64,000 bases of DNA from Bemisia tabaci (lineage: Eukaryota; Arthropoda; Insecta; Hemiptera; Aleyrodidae). The notes under the pieces are model-generated. The model was not told the origin of the DNA, did no database searches, and was given only the letters and a program-made list of their open reading frames with translations. Positions 12,501-23,898 of this stretch are shown one piece after another. The DNA is taken from positions 22,829,372 through 22,893,371 of the forward strand of contig NC_092797.1 in the NCBI RefSeq assembly GCF_918797505.1, given 5' to 3'. How positions within the stretch are numbered: the first letter of the stretch is position 1; every line of letters starts with the position of its first letter. Both the position numbers and the translations under genes were made by a program.

Positions 12501-13517
12501 CATCAATGCTACACAAAACGGTCTTTTTAGGGACGTTTGAGGTATATACGTGTTCTGCGACTCGAGCATTATTATTTAGAGAAAAGGTGAAACGAAGCTC
12601 TAATTTTAGAAAATAAAAACGTTGCCGTAACATTAAATGCTCAGCAATAATCAATATTTGCCCAGTTCGCCAGTATGATCATTGAATAAAGAAAATATGC
12701 AGCACATAACCATGCAAGAAATCGTGACTTTATCGTCAGTGAGTTGCGCGAATTTCAGCGCCGTGAATTCAGAAGATAGGCAACATGCAGTTACAATTAA
12801 AAAGCATAGTAGCATAGCCATACTTTATCACAATCCCCCCCCCCCCCCCCTAAGGAGGTAAACTTTACCTAAAATTAAACTTTAATGCCATAATTGTGCT
12901 AGTGTTATTTATAGCATTTAGTGCGACTTGAAGTGTAGGAATCAGCACAGCATCACTGATTAAATAATGGGAAAAAATCATTTAATATCAACGTTAAACT
13001 GCAGAAATGTGTATGTGGGTTTTCGGCGTTGCAGATTTCCCGTTATACTTACTTTATTTTCTATAAGGAAAACTTTCGAGCATCATTTTTTAAAAAAAAT
13101 CAGTGATTTTTCACTTCTTTATACGGAATACTCTGTTAAAACTTCAAGCCATAATGTTGCTTCAGTTCCCTTTTAAAGAACAAAATAGGAGCGGAGAGTT
13201 TGAGACACCGCAACCGAGATACGCATTTTTGCAGTTTCACCGTCGATATGTGAACGCATTTATGCTAAAAGAAACTAAGTGCATAGGGTTTGCGTGTGAC
13301 ATAGGTCCTTTTAGCCTAAATACTCCCATGTAATCCTTGATGTTCATTACAGTATTAATGCTCCAATCGATGACAAGACGGAGGGTTAGATATTTTCAGA
13401 TTCAAGAAATCATGTCCAATTTGAAATTTAGACGTATCGATATTATTTTCAAGATTACCGTGAGTGATAATTGTGACGATGACTAATTTTTAATTTTTTC
13501 GTTTTTGTTTCAGCTAA
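3891..13517 (+). CDS. Multi-domain chitin-binding (3x ChtBD2) matrix protein with collagen-like and Tyr-Lys-Pro repeats; 5' end missing
   Basis: I read five coding exons joined in frame: 3891-6599, 7231-7391, 7934-8684, 10856-11027 and 13514-13517. All introns are GT-AG, and the phases (1, 0, 1, 2) match at every junction. The predicted product is about 1,270 residues without its start. Three six-cysteine peritrophin-A domains lie at 6425-6577, at 7284-7391 joined to 7934-7972, and at 10879-11027 joined to 13514. They are separated by very different low-complexity linkers: Pro/Tyr/Gly-rich before the first and Tyr/Lys/Pro/Gln-rich between the second and third. The family binds chitin outside the cell, in cuticle, peritrophic matrix or tracheal lining, so a secreted structural role is inferred. 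The first exon has an acceptor needing one leading base, so a start exon with a signal peptide must lie upstream. I found none in 1-3890. The exact role is unknown. Confidence 0.85.
7231..7391 (+). CDS. Exon with N-terminal part of the second ChtBD2 domain
   Basis: The acceptor is TTCATTTCAG ending at 7230 and the donor is GTAAGT at 7392. Reading from the one base left by the previous exon gives a short Ser/Gly/Pro linker and then [19 protein letters not shown], followed by CPAGTDFNS. This supplies four of the six ChtBD2 cysteines plus the conserved aromatic strand (FYVC, YKYDFVC). The exon ends in phase 0, and the last two cysteines are in the next exon. Confidence 0.85.
7934..8684 (+). CDS. 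Exon completing ChtBD2 domain 2, then Ser/Thr linker and Tyr-Lys/Arg-Pro-Gln repeats
   Basis: The acceptor is TTCTGTTTCAG ending at 7933 and the donor is GTAAGT at 8685. It opens [13 protein letters not shown], giving cysteines five and six of the second chitin-binding domain. A Ser/Thr/Glu-rich linker follows (about 7980-8100). From about 8190 to 8660 there are repeats around Tyr-Arg/Lys-Pro, such as [18 protein letters not shown] and NYKQTQ, mostly with a six-residue period. The repeat part is strongly basic and Tyr/Lys/Pro/Gln-rich. It resembles adhesive or cross-linked structural proteins in composition; that is a resemblance only, not shown homology. Confidence 0.85.
10284..10548. mobile_element. 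MITE family A, full copy (in intron 3 of the matrix gene)
   Basis: Inverted ends CTGCCGTGCTAGGGAAGGAC and GTTCTTCCTTAGCACGGCAG, with subterminal GAGTTGCCAAAT and GGCAACG in inverted arrangement. About 265 bp and AT-rich inside. No coding capacity. Confidence 0.75.
10856..11027 (+). CDS. Exon with third ChtBD2 domain (five of six cysteines)
   Basis: The acceptor is a pyrimidine tract ending in TTCCAG at 10855 and the donor is GTACGT at 11028. Joined in phase 1 it reads TLVNSGRKC and then C-x11-C-x5-C-x9-C-x12-C, ending RSKAR plus two bases, TG. The spacing matches domains 1 and 2. The sixth cysteine appears only if the exon at 13514 is used: TG plus C gives Cys exactly seven residues after the fifth. 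That match supports both the exon and the splice. Confidence 0.8.
11090..11714. mobile_element. MITE family B (GGRCGTATTTATG ends), carrying a nested foldback
   Basis: The left end GGGCGTATTTATGCTAAAAG is the complement of the right end CATAAATACGTC. It is interrupted at 11429 by a 267-bp stem-loop element. The interior shares GCTGACGTCACTG and neighbouring sequence with the 26721-27398 copy. It lies in intron 4 of the matrix gene. Confidence 0.75.
11429..11695. mobile_element. Foldback element, CACGG/CAGTG tips, 2-bp duplication CA
   Basis: Long near-perfect inverted arms starting CACGGAGAAAAAAACTTCGT and ending in the complement with CAGTG. CA occurs on both sides (11427-11428 and 11696-11697), and removing the insert restores the host MITE end. 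Repeated motifs CGAAGTT and GACCCGAA in the arms. Confidence 0.75.
12131..12366. mobile_element. MITE family G (GCACAGTG...CACTGTGC ends)
   Basis: Degenerate copy with left end GCACACTGGGCAGAG and right end TCCACTGTGCG, about 236 bp. The interior matches the copies at 39728-39965, 52429-52675 and 63369-63605 (ATCAAAATTTG, AACACCCCTTGAAATT). Confidence 0.65.
12835..12850. repeat. Poly-C run (16)
   Basis: Sixteen C in a row. Similar C-runs are at 35558-35570 and 41313-41328, and a G-run is at 31400-31411. Confidence 0.9.
12995..13246. mobile_element. Old copy of the CGACGGTGAAAC MITE
   Basis: The right end CAGTTTCACCGTCGATATG and the preceding CAACCGAGATACG match the two 253-bp copies at 45561 and 62752. 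The left end is diverged. Confidence 0.5.
13252..13328. mobile_element. Short MITE family B-like copy
   Basis: GAACGCATTTATGCTAAAAG at the left and CCTTTTAGCCTAAATAC at the right form degenerate inverted ends of the GGACGTATTT family. It is directly next to the preceding MITE. Confidence 0.45.
13514..13517 (+). CDS. Terminal exon: last base of a Cys codon, then stop
   Basis: A strong polypyrimidine tract (TTTTTCGTTTTTGTTTCAG) ends at 13513. The first base C completes TGC, the sixth ChtBD2 cysteine, and TAA follows at 13515-13517. The coding part of the final exon is therefore a single base plus the stop. The rest is 3' UTR. The call rests on domain spacing and splice consensus; no transcript was available. 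Confidence 0.7.
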
Positions 13518-14700
13518 TTGACAACGAAATTGCTCCGTGATTGAATCTCCTCCGATTTCACTAGAGTCCACGAGTCTTTTTTCGGCATAAGTGGACTTTG
13601 CCGTGATGTTTTATAGACTGAGTTTTCTTTTAAACACTCTTGTAAGATCAACTTACTTGATAAGGATTCTGAACTGTATTTATTAATTTTAATTCATTGA
13701 TCTATTAGAAAATTCAACTTTTGTCAAATGAGCCAATATGGGCTGTTGGACGACTGAATAACGTTCTCTGATAAGTTGGTTGACAATCGTTGAAATCCTT
13801 GCTTTAGAGAATGTCACGTTGTTCAAATGGAGAATATTATAATTTATTAGATAGGTTTTTGTGCGGGTTTACTTGATTATTGAGAGATGCGTCAATGCTA
13901 CTATTTTCTCAAGTCAAAATTGAATGCAAACAATTTTCTCTAAAGTGAATGTTTCACGATTAATTGTGCCATACACTTCATTCTTAGGTTCTTATTTTGA
14001 AGTTTGATGAGATTGGATTTTGCACTATTGAGGGTTATAAGTTGCCTTCGGTTTGCTGGTGGTTAGATCGGAAGTCTGTCTTAAACCTGAAACCACCTAT
14101 GCAAAAACCTTGAATCATCAATATTTGATTTCCCTCATTTAGAGAAGGAGATAATCATTCTGTGAATGGCGAGATCTCAAGCACTTTTCTCTCTAGTTTT
14201 TTTCAGGATCGTTTTTGACTTAGAACAATTCTCATATTAATGGCATAGCCATATTTTTTAGTGCCCCATCAGGAATAAGTTAAAACTGAATGTGAAATTC
14301 TCCCACCAAAATTATCAGGAAAAACTCTAGCTTTTATTTGCTCGTACTTGCGTTTTATCAAATATGATGAAAAAATAAAGGATTAATTACATGTAAATAC
14401 AATTCTCTGTTTAGCAACTTTTTGACGTATACGGTTTTAGAATTGATAACAAAAAGGAATCATCAGTATACTTTCTCATCGAAATGTCCCTTACTATCTG
14501 CAGTCTGGGAAAAAACAGTGACGTAAATGAATGTTTAATATGTAACTAATTTGTGAATAGATGTTGCATGAATTAAAAATTGAGTGGCTTTAACTGTTGC
14601 ATAAGTGTGTGAGTTTATATGAATGTGAATGTAAAAATACAAAGGAGTCAGTTTGTACGCTCATTATGAGTTGCTCAAAATAAACTTGTGATTGCAGAAA
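13518..14700 (+). other. 3' UTR of the chitin-binding matrix gene
   Basis: AT-rich sequence without a usable ORF between the stop at 13517 and two candidate poly(A) signals. One AATAAA is at 14374-14379. The second, at 14679-14684, is followed by a T/G-rich stretch and looks the better cleavage site. Confidence 0.55.
14679..14684 (+). terminator. Polyadenylation signal AATAAA
   Basis: Canonical hexamer with a T/G-rich downstream element (14700-14720). It is the likely 3' end of the chitin-binding gene; an alternative AATAAA is at 14374. Confidence 0.5.
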
Positions 14701-15900
14701 ATTTGGTTGTTTTTATTCAATATCATCATCAAAAAATTGTTTTGTCCCAATTAATCAAATCAAGGCTTGAAGTATATAATGCTTTAAAAAATACGTTCTT
14801 TCTGTGTTTTGGTAGGTAAGTTTTCTAATGAGAATAAAAGTATGTTCCCTCATGGCACAACGATGAGTTCAGAATCTTACATTTGAAGTGCCATTTTCAT
14901 GATCTCAGAAACATGGTAAATAATTCGTCGGTACAAAAGTTAAAAGACTCATAGATGTTAAAGTTAACACAGTTAAAACGTTGATATGTCATAGTTTTGA
15001 CTTGGAAAACGATTTCAAAGGTTTATTAATGGTCTAGAATGTGATTATTGAACCCATCGTTTCGTAAATCAAATTTCACATAAAATTGTGAAAAAAAGAA
15101 AAAAAAGCAGAATGATGCATTTATGATATACCTTTCTTGCTAGACTTAATATTAGCAAGGCATTGTTAGGTCCCAATCTTGCTCGGGACCTGAAAGCTTC
15201 AGCCGTGATGAGTTAAACTTTGAGGCCCATTCTATGCAGAGACGGGTGCAGTCGTGCCTATTAAATGCATCCAACAATAAATTCTAGCTGGAGCGCAATT
15301 AAGCAATGCATTCACGACTGCAAAAATGTCGAAGGAAATCGACAAGCCCGGCGTGCGTGGAGGCTATTTCCATTTTAATCTTCCGTCACATTCTTACGGC
15401 GCAATGATACAACTATTTGAACTCTCCGGAATGCGTGAGGTATCACGCCGCACTTGAAGGCGTTTTCAAAAACAGCCAAGTTCCGATACCCGGATTATCG
15501 TTTTGCATAGTTCATATTATTTTGTTTCCATTTCTAACCACTTGTTTATTCTTAATCCTCGGATAAAAACCACCCATTTGCTAAATACAATTCTAGCTGA
15601 AGCGAACTTAAGCTGATCATTCATGACTGCAAAAGTGAGAACGGAAATCGAAAAGGCCAGCGTGCATGAAGGTTTTTTTAATTGTAATCTTCCGTCACAT
15701 TCTTACGGCGCAATGATACAACTATTTGAACTCTCCGGAATGCGTGAGGTATCACGCCGCAATTGAAGGCGTTTTCAAAAACAGCCGAGTTCCGATACCC
15801 GGATTATAGTTTTGCATAGTTCATATTATTTTGTTACATTCCGTACCACTTGTTTATTCTTAATCCTCGGATAAAAACCACCCATTTGCTAAATACAATT

Positions 15901-16709
15901 GAGGAGCTTTCCGGAAAAAGGGCACATACCGAAAAAACAAGTTGTGAGAAAAACGCGTTGAAATTTTCATTCCTACTTTCTGGGCGCTGATGATGACATA
16001 AATCGGAACTGGGGCACCCATATCAACGTCCATACACCCTTGAATGAATAACGACCATCGGTAAAACATACACTTCTCTCAGTGTTGTGGGAGGAATTAT
16101 TTAAAATTTTCCGTTATGTGCCCTTTTTCCGGAAATGGACCGGTGGTTAAAGATTTGGCCCTCAAAGCTAAATTTTCAAGACTTTAACGAGTTTTTAAAC
16201 GAAAATAGATCGTAATTTCGATCGCGAACGTGCGTGTGGATCATTTTCGATCATCGTTCATAATAGAGACAGCAAAACACGCGAAAAAATCGAAAAATTA
16301 AAACCCACAAGAGACCATTAAAAATTGAATTATGAATAATTACAGAATTTCACGTGTCACCGGTAAAACGCGTAGAAAATCACTGCAACCCGATGATATT
16401 GCATTGATTAGTAGAATCAGTGCGATGCATCTGTAATGAGGAATCCTTACTTATATCAGTACCCATCACCTGCCTGCCTGCGCCCTGCGCGCTATCTCCT
16501 CAACGTCGCGTCGCGGCGACCGTACCCAGGGGCGAAAAGATGAAATACGCCTGACTAAGGCCTCACAAAACTTGGTCTCTTAGCTCCAAAAATTGATCAA
16601 TTAAGCTGAAACTCGGGACATTGGTACATTAGGATGCGAGGAATCCGTTTCTGCCATTTTCGGAAAAAGGGCGCATACGCGTATGTGCCCCTTTTCCGGA
16701 ATGCTCCTC
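15901..16709. mobile_element. Nested MITE with GAGGAGC ends and AATT duplication
   Basis: The left end GAGGAGCTTTCCGGAAAAAG and the right end CTTTTCCGGAATGCTCCTC are inverted repeats. AATT flanks both sides (15897-15900 and 16710-16713). 809 bp without an ORF of note. Confidence 0.75.
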
Positions 16710-17640
16710 AATTGAGGAAATGTCCCTATATTTACTGAGGCAAATACTTCTTAACTGTATCAAACCAGTAATGGAAGGGAACTAAACTTGCATAAAAGTA
16801 TCAAAGGAGGTTCAGAAAATCAGCAATTTTGACATTGCGTGAGATTAGCGGGATATCACGTTCAGTTCATGGAAATTAGTTCGTATAACCGAAGAGAGCC
16901 TTCATTTTTCAATGATACCACACCACGTACTTGAATGATCTAATAGGGAAGTTTTTCAACCAAGCGCAGGCACCAAAATTGGAGTTTCTTGCGCCATCTA
17001 CTCATTAGTATAGACTAAATTGTTAAACTTTCATTGTGCGGTTCCATCTTGGTGTATTGATTGAAAAATTCAGTTTTATTTCCTTATTTTTCTGGAGTAG
17101 GATCTTTTCCTACACGCGAGAAGGATTCTCAAGCAATACTTCCGACTCCGAGTGCTGTTAAAATCACGGTAATTTATTAAACATTTTTGAATATGTTCTT
17201 AGCGATCGAATAATGTAAGGCAAGTCCGATAATTTTTACCATTTACCAGTAAACAGTCATGGACAATTGGACATGTCTCCATTGGTTTTGCACGTATAAA
17301 GTAGTTAACCCGTCAGCTAACTTTTAAGTTGCAATTAATAGATTCTATTCGATAGCAGCTCGATGCATCGTTGGGTTTAAAATAATAGAATGTAACCTGA
17401 AACAAAAATTTTAGAATTCAAGTAGGAAAAGCTGAAAAAGAGAAAATTCCTAACACAATCACTTTTCCTTACCATTTTATATTCATCAGAATCAAAAACC
17501 TATCATAAGAAATCCGTCCCTAAGATATTTCAATTCACTTTTAAGGCTATGTTTACATGTTGAACCAATCGAGATCGATACAATCTCAACTGTTTGATGT
17601 ATCGAATACGATCCATGAGATAAAGACTATAGGCCGGTGG

Positions 17641-17786
17641 CAGGGCCGGATTTAGGGGGTGGCAAAGTTTGCGATTTTCTTAAATGTAGATATGGAAAAA
17701 TTGGATTTAGAAAAAAAAAATTACAAACGAGGAAAGGCGATAGAATCTCTCATTTCCAGAGAGTATAGTAACTTCTAATTTTTTGT
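17641..17786. mobile_element. Truncated hAT-like end
   Basis: Starts CAGGGCCGGATTTAGGGGG and follows the 31996-33426 element (CTCTCATTTCCAGAGAG, CAGTAACTTCTAATTTT-like) until it breaks into the 309-bp unit at 17787. Confidence 0.6.
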
Positions 17787-18061
17787 ATTTAGCAAATGGT
17801 TGATTTTTATACGAGGATTGAGAATAAACAAGTGGTTAAAAATGAGAAACAAAATAATATGAACTATGCAATACGATAATCCGGGTATCGGAACTTGGCT
17901 GTTTTTGAAAACGCCTTCAAATGCGGCGTGATACCTCACGCATTCCGGAGAGTTCAAATAGTTGTATCATTGCGCCGTAAGAATGTGACGGAAGATTACA
18001 ATTTAAATAGCCTTCATGCACGCTGGCCTTTTCGATTTCTTTTGAAACGAAATATAGTTCA

Positions 18062-18765
18062 TGCGCCTGGTAAGTCCGTCTGGAATTTTGAGTACACGGC
18101 GAATTTTTTGGCTCACTTTATGTTTTTTGGGTCGCTAAATCCGAATCTGAAGTTTCCTACCGCGTATCTGGTGAGCATTTTCCGCCATTTTGAAAAAATA
18201 GCCCAAAAAGGCCTTTTTTGCGGTTTATTTTATATAGCGGCTAAGCATGAGAAAAAGTCCCGGATTTAGTTAATGTTTTGAATAGCTGACATTATTTGGA
18301 AGAAAATGGTATATAAATATGCCAGGTTTGCTCAAAAATTGAGGAACCTCGGATCTCGGAACTTCGGAACGCTTTGGAACTTGGCTGACCGCGGCGAGCC
18401 GGATCGCGCGTTGAAGGGTGCGCCGCGAAAACGTGAGTGGGCGCGATGTTCACGATGCTGTATCTTCCTCAATTTTTAAGCAAACCTAGCATATGTATAC
18501 ACCATTTCCTTCCATATTATGTCAGCTATTCAAAACACTAACTAAATCCGGGACTTTTTCTCATACGTAGCCGCTGTATTGAAAAAACCGCAAAAAAATG
18601 CCTTTTTAGGCCATTTTTTCAAAATGGCGGAAAATGTTCACCAGGTACGCGGTAGGAAACTTTAGATTCGGATTCAGCGACCCAAAAAACATTAAGTAGG
18701 CCAAAAAAATCGTTGTGTACCCGAAATTCCAGGTAGCCTCATTTTTAGCTACAAGGCGCCTGGAC
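18062..18765. repeat. Large hairpin, arms about 290 bp
   Basis: GCGCCTGGTAAGTCC at the left is matched by the inverted copy ending AAGGCGCCTGG at the right. The arms include TCCCGGATTTAGTTAATG and its complement. The GC-rich centre (18355-18470) is unpaired. Host-unit sequence AATAGCCTTCATGCACGCTG occurs on both sides of it. Confidence 0.65.
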
Positions 18766-19165
18766 TAATAGCCTTCATGCACGCTGGCCTTTTCGATTTC
18801 CTTTGACATTATTGCAGTGGTGATTGCAAAGCTGAATTGCGCTCCAGCTAGAATTGTATTTAGAAAATGGGTGGTTTTTATACGAGGATTAAGAATAAAC
18901 AAGTGGTTAAAAATGAAAACAAAATAATATGAACTATGCAAAACGATAATCCGGGTATCGGAACTTGGCTGTTTTTGAAAACGCCTTCAAATGCGGCTTG
19001 ATACCTTACGCATTCTGGAGAGTTCAAATAGTTGTATTATTGCGCCGTAAGAATGTGACGGAAGATTACAATTGAAATAGCCTTCATGCACGCTCGCCTT
19101 TTCGATTTCCGTTCACACTTTTGCAGTCATGATTGCATAGCTGAATTGCGCTCCAGCTAGAATTA

Positions 19166-19703
19166 TTTTCTACTAATATCGATCACACCATAATTTATTG
19201 ATATTGAGACCCAAGCGACAGTTTTTTTCGAACAATTCGTAAATTCCCTTCATATATTGAATAATATACAATAATTTCAATCGTAATTATTTTCTGGATA
19301 AAATCAGTATCCAATAATTCGCGAAGTTAAAGGCGTGATGCAGGGAGTGATACGATGCGTGCATGACCAATCAAGAAATGGTTCAAATCGGTCAAGGGAA
19401 CCAATGAACGTACACTTTAATTTCTTTGGGTGCAGGAGATGGAAGGGGGTAAGGTGGGCTTTTATGGGTAGAATTCTGCGATTTTACAGAGGGGTTTTGT
19501 CTCCAACTCAGTGATTCCAGATACACGTTTCGTATTTTTCTGCATTTACAATACATGATTTGGATTATTGCATGATATAAGCACTCTTAAGGGTCTTATG
19601 TGAAAATCATTTATATAGATAAAAATCAATCTTAAGAGCGTGTAGAACAAAGTTTGATTTGTCCTTAATTTTTCTTTAGTATCATTCTTGTTTTTAATAT
19701 ACC

Positions 19704-19753
<50 letters not shown>

Positions 19754-22700
19754 GATCTTTGCAGGGATGGAACCCAGAAAAATCAATAAGAGGTTTTCAT
19801 GAGTCCATTTTTCTTTGCAATTCATAGAAGCAAAGAAAATATTTTATCTGAAGTAGAGATTTACTTCTACATCAAAAAAGACAACCGGCAAAAATATTTA
19901 GATATTATATCGGACGCCCGTTTGCCCAGTTACTTACCAAAATGACAGTTCACCAAGAAAATTAGAGCATCAAAAAATTCCAATGAAGTTGAACATTTTT
20001 TTCAATTTAGGTACCCCTATCCACGGTTTGCAAAAGTTTTTATTACTTAGTCTAAGATTTATAATGAATCTTTGATTATTGAGTAATTCAGAAATGTATT
20101 GTTACCGCGAAAGTCCATTTCTCAAATTACGCTACCTCTTGAATATAATATAAATCTGCGTAATGTTTTTAACAAGGAAAAGGCAATTAGAAAATACTAG
20201 AGAACACTAAGACTTATGTAAGATTTTATTAAGTCACGGAGTTAGTAAGATGAAACTATCCAACTAGCGTTCTCGCTAACTTTAACTGTCTTAACAAAAA
20301 TGGTTAGATACGGGTTCAACTTGCGCCTTCAGGTCATATGATACAATTTTGAATACTCACGTGCGCCTCTAGTGCAGCGTGTAGTTTGAAGGAAAATGAT
20401 ATCTATCGCACCGTGCATATTGCAGAAAAATAAAATAATCGATTTTCTTTTAGTTGTGGGTAGATGGATGAGAAAAATAAGTAAAACATGTTGTTTATTT
20501 TTATTTATTTTTTATTATTTGCAAAAAGGCTTGGTATTTAAAATGTTGATCAATTAAACTGTACCTAAAATAAATATTATGTTTTACGTTTTCTCCTTGA
20601 TTATTATTTTACTTTCAAGTTAAACTGTTTTCCATTATTACTTTATCTTGCAGAATGCAACTGCTTTTCGGCATACTCATCAGCTGAAAGCATGCGACCA
20701 AAAAATGCCAAACGCTCAAGACACATTAAACTCATTCATCGTTTTACAGAAGCATTCCATTTTCCTTTTTGACCAATTTTAGCAATGTGTGGCAAAACTG
20801 TTAACCCTCTGATCACGTCAATGAATTGTTAGACTCGACATACATTGTTTAAAATTTAAAATTTAGCAGTGCCGCTCACTAAGTATATAATAACCGCTGA
20901 GCATCGCCTGAAAATCATCAAATTATTAAACGACCATTAAAGATCTTATGCATAAGTTGATCATATTCCTGGAATCAAGTCCCTCCGTCAAGGGCATAAA
21001 ATTATGCATGAGTGACTTTTTCCATTAAAGTTGAATGGATATTATCTACAACCGTCATACATTATAGGTCGTATGAATGATTTGGAGAAGCTTATGGATC
21101 ATCAACAGGGCACAAAGACAATACAATTACATTCAAATAACAGAGCTTAAATTTTGAAAGTGCGGAAGGAACTAAGCGTTGAATGCGCGTGTAATCGGTT
21201 ATTGAAGGTGAAAGCTGGCAGAGAAAGCTGAGGACATGATCTAAATTACTCACTGCATTCGTAAAATCGATGAGGAATTTTAAGGTAAGAACTATAAATT
21301 TATGGTAACAATCGCCATTCAGGCTAGAGACCTTATAAACGCCGAAAGTTTGAAAAGGGTGCATCTTTCAGGGTGCATGAATGGGAGATAATCGTTTGGA
21401 TCAAACTAAACAGAAAGAAACTCATCAAAATCAAAGCGGGAGCAAGAGGTTTGAAATTCTTTTCTTCAGAGGACTCAATGTAGGAGATACACTTCAACGC
21501 GTATTTTCACATTCATATATTTTTTTGTTCGACTTTAATAGTCCGACAGGAGGAATTGATATATTTTTGCTTCATTCATAGTCGGTTTTACACCTTTCGG
21601 TTACGGGTAAACCAAAATCAACGAAGGTCGAATGGGCCTCTGAAAATAAACGTCTCACTTGGTGAGATAAGATCAAAAATTCACGAGAATGTCCCTCTGT
21701 ATATGATATATCGCGCTTGTAAACTTGTTTAAAAACATTCAGACAAATTGAAAAATGATTTTACAGTAAAATCAAGAAATTTATTTCAGGGGCAAATTTT
21801 TTCAAAACCAACGTAGGTCCTCAACAAACCGGAAAATTTGAAATAATGAACAAGAAAATTGGAAAGTTCTCCATCTCGCGTGGAATCTGGAAATTTCCAA
21901 AATACCAACCGCGTCGTTCATGAATTTTAGGACACTCCGTAGTTTCTTCGACGAGGAGACGTAACTCCACTCCAAGGTTGAAAAATTGATCCGAACAAAT
22001 CAATCTCGTCAAAAGTCTGACAGCGTAATTTCTGTCCAAGATTTCTACGTGTAATCACACCAAACACTGAAAACAAAATGTGCTTGGCTCAAGCACGATG
22101 ATTCTTGAATTTGTCGCCGAGAATTTTTTTCATATTGATTTAAGCTGAATTTTTCTTGATACAAGAAAAATGATGCATGGGTTAAGCAAAAAAGTCATTA
22201 ATATTAAGCAGCAAAATTCGTGATTCGAGAAAAAATACTTCTTGGCGACAAACTTAAGATTCTTTTTATTTCAGTGAAAATTGGGTGGATTTCCAGTTAA
22301 AATTGTATTTGCAAGTGACGATATTACAACGTTGAAATGTAACTATGTTCTCTGACATGCAAGGAAGTGACACATCTTCTTCTTTCGAAGTTGCATTTAC
22401 CAAATGGCAACGCTCACAGCAAGTTTTTTTTATTCACCTGGAGCCCCAATAACATTTTGGCTCAACTATCAACTCCCTAATTTACGATGGCAAACGGATC
22501 GATACACTGATGGATAGCACTTAAAAGGTTGATCGTGATTGAGCGAGAACTTTGTAAGTTGCGCTTGATTACTGATTGAGCTATCGAAATTTGTTCGAGC
22601 GCGCCTGTGGTCGGCCATAAAAGTTTGATTTACCTTTCTCCCTACCTCTCTAACTTACAAACCGCTCTCTTTAATTCCATGAATGCTTACCGTTCATTCG

Positions 22701-22757
22701 CGGCGATGGGAGAAAAATTAAAGTTGCATGTGAATTTAATGATAATGGCGCTGAATG
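19166..22757. other. AT-rich intergenic sequence, nothing assigned
   Basis: No coding exon, RNA gene or clear transposon seen apart from the poly-T run. The short ORFs show no recognisable domain. Confidence 0.5.
19705..19746. repeat. Poly-T run (42)
   Basis: Forty-two T in a row. It could be the tail of a minus-strand retroposon, but no duplication or body was recognised. Confidence 0.85.
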
Positions 22758-23000
22758 CTGCCGTGCTAAGGAAGAACGCTGTATGGGCATTCGAGAGTTG
22801 CCAAATAAAATGTTTATTTTTGAGAAGAATTGTGAACATTTAATCCTTGAAATTTTCAGACGTTTTAGATCAAATGACAAACAAAATTATCTGAGAATTG
22901 GTAGACAAATATTCAAAAAAATTCCTGAAAATTAGTGATTTGCCAGGGGAAATTTGGCAACGCCTCAAGGCTCACACGGCGTTTTTCCTTAGCACGGCAG
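22758..23000. mobile_element. MITE family A, full copy
   Basis: Inverted ends CTGCCGTGCTAAGGAAGAAC and CTTAGCACGGCAG. The subterminal GAGAGTTGCCAAAT and ATTTGGCAACGCC pair. AATG occurs directly on both sides and may be a 4-bp target duplication. Confidence 0.75.
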
Positions 23001-23898
23001 AATGGTGTAAGGTCTTGCAACAGTTTTCCATTTGAAAAGAAAGCTATGTCTTTCTGTCCTGCATGGATAAAAAAAGAGTGCGAGTGGTTACCGGATTTCT
23101 GGTTATCTCGTAGCCGGTACTAGATTTCTGTCAGTTTTAATCATGCATCTCGTTTCGTTATTCAGCCGTGTGATGGACACTGTCAGACATCTGGCGCTGG
23201 TTAAGAACCAAGAAAGTAGGTAATTATCACTGGCATTCTTTTTAATCCATATACAAGAGAGGATCTGCTAAATGCATGTCTGATGATAATTAAAAACAGC
23301 GTCTAAATGAAAAATTATGAATATACATCCTTTTTTCAACGGGTGTCACTCAGATGAAAGTCATTGAGCACAACTTTTTTTAATACATGAATGATGAGAC
23401 TTTCGGCTCTGCAATATTTAAAATGTGTTTTTTATATTATAGGTTCGGCTCGCAATGACTTTCAAACTAGCAAAATAAGTACAAAGTAGGTCTGATTATA
23501 TTTTACTTTTAGTAATTGATATTCGTTGATAGACAGCATTTGTATGCAGTCACGTGAAGGGCGAAGAAAAAAAGAAGGGGCTATACCCAAGCCTTCATTG
23601 AGGATACGTCACAGCTTTAGCTCGGGTGACATGTGGCTTCGTTCCTCACCAGACAAAATTTCTCGCGGTTAGACGACTTTTACGCTCATTTGTTTCAATT
23701 TGTACTTGATTCAGGATTATCAGAAAAAAGAAACTTGCATAGAGGAGGAGTAGTTTATCTTGATTGATGAATGTTTTGTGATGTAAGATCCTTGTTAAAT
23801 GACCGAAATACATGCCAAATCCTATTAAATTGGAGTCCATTGATGTTCACCCCGCGCTGTCTCAAAAATGGCATCGAAGAGAACCGATAAGCATATTT

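Larger units (their letters stand above)
15281..19165. mobile_element. Composite foldback-like element with inverted, tandemly repeated ends
   Basis: The left side has two direct units of about 309 bp (15281-15589 and 15590-15898), each opening ATTCTAGCTG and containing TTCTTACGGCGCAATGATAC. The same units recur in inverse orientation at about 17787-18050 and 18770-19165, ending GCTCCAGCTAGAAT. The middle holds a nested MITE, a truncated hAT end, a large hairpin and about 0.9 kb of unassigned sequence. No transposase ORF was found. Long ends made of tandem units recall Foldback/Galileo-type elements; that assignment is inference. Confidence 0.65.
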
